A stretch of DNA of 5,930 nucleotides from JANNOG01 sp050329835 (GTDB lineage: Bacteria > Actinomycetota > Actinomycetes > Actinomycetales > JBBAYJ01). Under the pieces are notes generated by a model. That model saw only the letters and a list, made by a program, of their open reading frames with translations. It searched no databases and was not told where the DNA came from. A program made the translations under genes and the position numbers. Where the stretch lies: contig JBHJOJ010000047.1 in assembly GCA_050329835.1 (NCBI GenBank), positions 1 to 5,930 of the forward strand. Direction: 5' to 3'. This document shows positions 4,591 through 5,930 of the stretch, piece by piece. The stretch's first letter is position 1. Each line of letters opens with the position of its first letter.

Positions 4591-5370
4591 TCATTCCGGC
4601 GGCACGGGCACCGGCTCGACGAGTCCGGGGTCGTCGTGCGCCACCGCTCCCACCCGCCGGTCGACCGGGTGCCAGGCCAGCTCGTGGCGCCCGGTGGCCA
4701 GGTCGGAGCGCAGCGCCGCCACCAGGTCCGCCACCAGGTCCTCGGCAGCGGGGCCCGGCCCCGCGGCCACCGGCGCCCCGGGCGACAGCCAGTCCCGCCA
4801 GGCGTCGGCCGCCACGACGACCGGCATCCGGTCGTGCAGCCACGTGAGGTCCGCCCGGGCGGGCCCGGTGAGGATCGTGTACGAGCCGAACCACGGCGGC
4901 TCGCCGGTCTCCGGGTCCACGCCGACGGTGGTGTCCCGCCACCACGAGTACAGCCCGGCCAGCAGCAGCACGGGCGGGGCGTCCGGTCCCGGGTGGACGA
5001 ACCAGGGCTGCTTGCCGCCCGCGCCGGACCGCCACTCGAACCAGCCGTCCGCGGGGACCAGGCAGCGGCGCCGCCCGAGCAGGGAGCGGTACGCCGGGCG
5101 CTCGGCGGCGGACTCCACCCGGGCATTGATCATCCGTGCCGCGCCGCGGCGGTCCTTCGCCCACGAGGGCACGAGCCCCCACGACAGCCCCGCCAGCCGG
5201 ATCCCCCCGCTGCGCGCCGTCAGCACCGGCCGCACCGTGGTGGGCGCCACGTTCCAGGAGGGCGCGGCCGCCCGGGCGCCGTCGTCGACCTCCGTGACCT
5301 CGACCCCCAGGTCGGCGAGCACCTCGACGAGGGCCGCGGCGTCCCGGGACCCGGCGTAACGGCCGCACAC
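4591..5370 (-). CDS. SRAP-domain protein (YedK/HMCES family), abasic-site DNA-protein crosslink enzyme
   Basis: SRAP proteins form a stable thiazolidine link from the N-terminal Cys2 to abasic sites in single-stranded DNA, shielding them from cleavage and error-prone repair. The chosen start GTG 5370 gives 259 residues beginning V-CGRYAG, so Met removal exposes Cys2. Other active-site matches: WNVAPT (39-44), INARVES (81-87, Asn82 equivalent to YedK Asn75), GWFEW (109-113, Glu112 equivalent to YedK Glu105) and LHDRMPV (178-184, His179 equivalent to YedK His160). Length is normal to slightly long for actinobacteria. The frame is open to an upstream ATG-like start at 5442, but that would bury the catalytic Cys and run into the divergent gene. 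No strong Shine-Dalgarno precedes GTG 5370. The gene is divergent from doxX across about 70 bases and lies upstream of the sigma-factor operon on the same strand. Confidence 0.92.
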   Translation of the reverse strand: MCGRYAGSRDAAALVEVLADLGVEVTEVDDGARAAAPSWNVAPTTVRPVLTARSGGIRLAGLSWGLVPSWAKDRRGAARMINARVESAAERPAYRSLLGRRRCLVPADGWFEWRSGAGGKQPWFVHPGPDAPPVLLLAGLYSWWRDTTVGVDPETGEPPWFGSYTILTGPARADLTWLHDRMPVVVAADAWRDWLSPGAPVAAGPGPAAEDLVADLVAALRSDLATGRHELAWHPVDRRVGAVAHDDPGLVEPVPVPPE

Positions 5371-5427
5371 GCCGGCCAGCGTGCCACGCGGTCCCCCGCC
5401 ACGCGTGCCCTGGCCGGGGTGGGCTGA

Positions 5428-5433
5428 CAGGAT
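5428..5433 (+). promoter_or_regulatory. Candidate -10 element of the doxX-like gene
   Basis: CAGGAT resembles the TAGGAT-type -10 of GC-rich actinobacteria and lies seven bases before ATG 5441. That spacing would place transcription start on the ATG (leaderless). No -35 was recognised. Confidence 0.3.
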
Positions 5434-5440
5434 GGCCCGC

Positions 5441-5930
5441 ATGCTCCGACACCTGGCCCGGCTCCTCCTCGGGGCCGCCTACGTCCAGCAGGGGATCGAG
5501 CAGCTGCGACGTCCGGAGGGCCCCGCCGAGGCGGCCCGGCCCTACGTCCGGCGTGCGGCGGCGGTGTCGCCGGTGCCCGACGACCCGGCCGTCGTGGTCC
5601 GCGCCGGCGGCGCCGCCCTCGTGGCCGGTGGTCTCGGCCTGGCGACGAACACCGCACCCCGGGTGGCCGCCACCCTCATCGCCCTGGTCGCGGTCCCGGT
5701 GGCGCTGCTACGGCATCCGGTCACGGGGCTGGCGACGCTGCGCGGGCCGGAGGGCACGCGCCTGCTCGGGGAGCTGGGGCTGTTCGGCGGGGTGCTGCTG
5801 GCGGTCCTCGACACCGAGGGCCGGCCCGGCCTGGCGTGGCGGGCCCGGCACGGCACCGAGCGGGTGGCCGAGGGGACCCGCCGGCGGGCCCGATCGGCGC
5901 GGCGCACCGCACGGCGCGAGGCGCGCGCCG
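5441..5930 (+). CDS. DoxX-family integral membrane protein (C-terminus cut by window edge)
   Basis: The frame is open for 163 codons from ATG 5441 to the window end without a stop. It begins MLRHLARLLLGAAYVQQGIEQLRRPEGPAE, close to actinobacterial DoxX proteins (MLRrlARPLLasiFivgGidaLRnPgp). The segment LGELGLFGGVLLAVLDTEGRPGLAWRARHG (109-138) is the characteristic C-terminal part. Four likely membrane helices lie near residues 5-20, 52-69, 75-91 and 107-123. Some DoxX proteins act with superoxide dismutase and a sulfurtransferase in membrane redox control in mycobacteria; whether this one does is unknown. After about residue 138 follows an Arg-rich tail. An in-frame ATG at 5432 adds three residues, but the family alignment and the -10-like CAGGAT favour 5441. 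It is divergent from the SRAP gene. Confidence 0.85.
   Translation, partial: MLRHLARLLLGAAYVQQGIEQLRRPEGPAEAARPYVRRAAAVSPVPDDPAVVVRAGGAALVAGGLGLATNTAPRVAATLIALVAVPVALLRHPVTGLATLRGPEGTRLLGELGLFGGVLLAVLDTEGRPGLAWRARHGTERVAEGTRRRARSARRTARREARA

Noticed and set aside
3753..5126. A 457-codon version of the sigma factor
   Set aside because: The upstream part is an out-of-frame reading of the SRAP gene; the sigma domains begin after ATG 4442.
1..5930. CRISPR array, tRNA or rRNA genes, insertion sequences
   Set aside because: No regularly spaced repeats, no tRNA-like cloverleaf arms or CCA ends, and no transposase or terminal inverted repeats were seen.

Overview
The window is a piece of a very GC-rich chromosome (about three quarters G+C by eye, nearly every third codon position G or C). 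The gene content points to an actinomycete: a SigR/SigH-type sigma factor with its zinc anti-sigma factor, a TB7.3-type small biotin carrier, and the 24-residue ribosomal protein bL37 between them. In Mycobacterium the sigH, rshA and biotinylated-protein genes are also neighbours. A Pseudonocardia- or Geodermatophilus-like genus is a guess from style; the sequence does not fix it. Coding density is high and no stretch above 300 bases lacks a gene.

Layout, left to right. Positions 1-1128 (minus) hold a tRNA-dihydrouridine synthase (dusB) whose C-terminus runs off the left edge. It overlaps by 4 bases with vapC (1125-1520, minus), which overlaps by 4 bases with vapB (1517-1765, minus). A 56-base promoter/operator region with a clear inverted repeat separates vapB from an orphan PilT-type ATPase (1822-2895, minus). 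Upstream on the same strand is a standalone biotinyl carrier protein (2982-3239, minus). A divergent promoter region with a perfect 8-bp hairpin leads to bL37 on the plus strand (3329-3403), which converges with the anti-sigma gene rsrA (3484-3756, minus). rsrA overlaps by 4 bases with its sigma factor gene (3753-4442, minus). After a 148-base gap with two GC-rich hairpins comes an SRAP/YedK-HMCES-type DNA-protein crosslink enzyme (4591-5370, minus). It is divergent from a DoxX-family membrane protein (from 5441, plus), which runs off the right edge.

How the genes fit together. The sigma/anti-sigma pair has the residues of a thiol-oxidation switch and is translationally coupled. SRAP protects abasic sites and DoxX proteins have been linked to redox control, so the right half reads as a stress and genome-maintenance neighbourhood (inference). 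On the left, vapB, vapC and dusB form a string joined by two GTGA start/stop overlaps. This puts a PIN-domain RNase toxin, a family whose members often cut tRNA, in translational series with a tRNA D-loop-modifying enzyme. That coupling is the most interesting arrangement in the window. Three genes (vapB, the sigma factor, doxX) have a plausible -10 hexamer 6-8 bases before the start codon and no good Shine-Dalgarno, suggesting leaderless mRNAs. No completely new system could be established; the components are all recognisable families.
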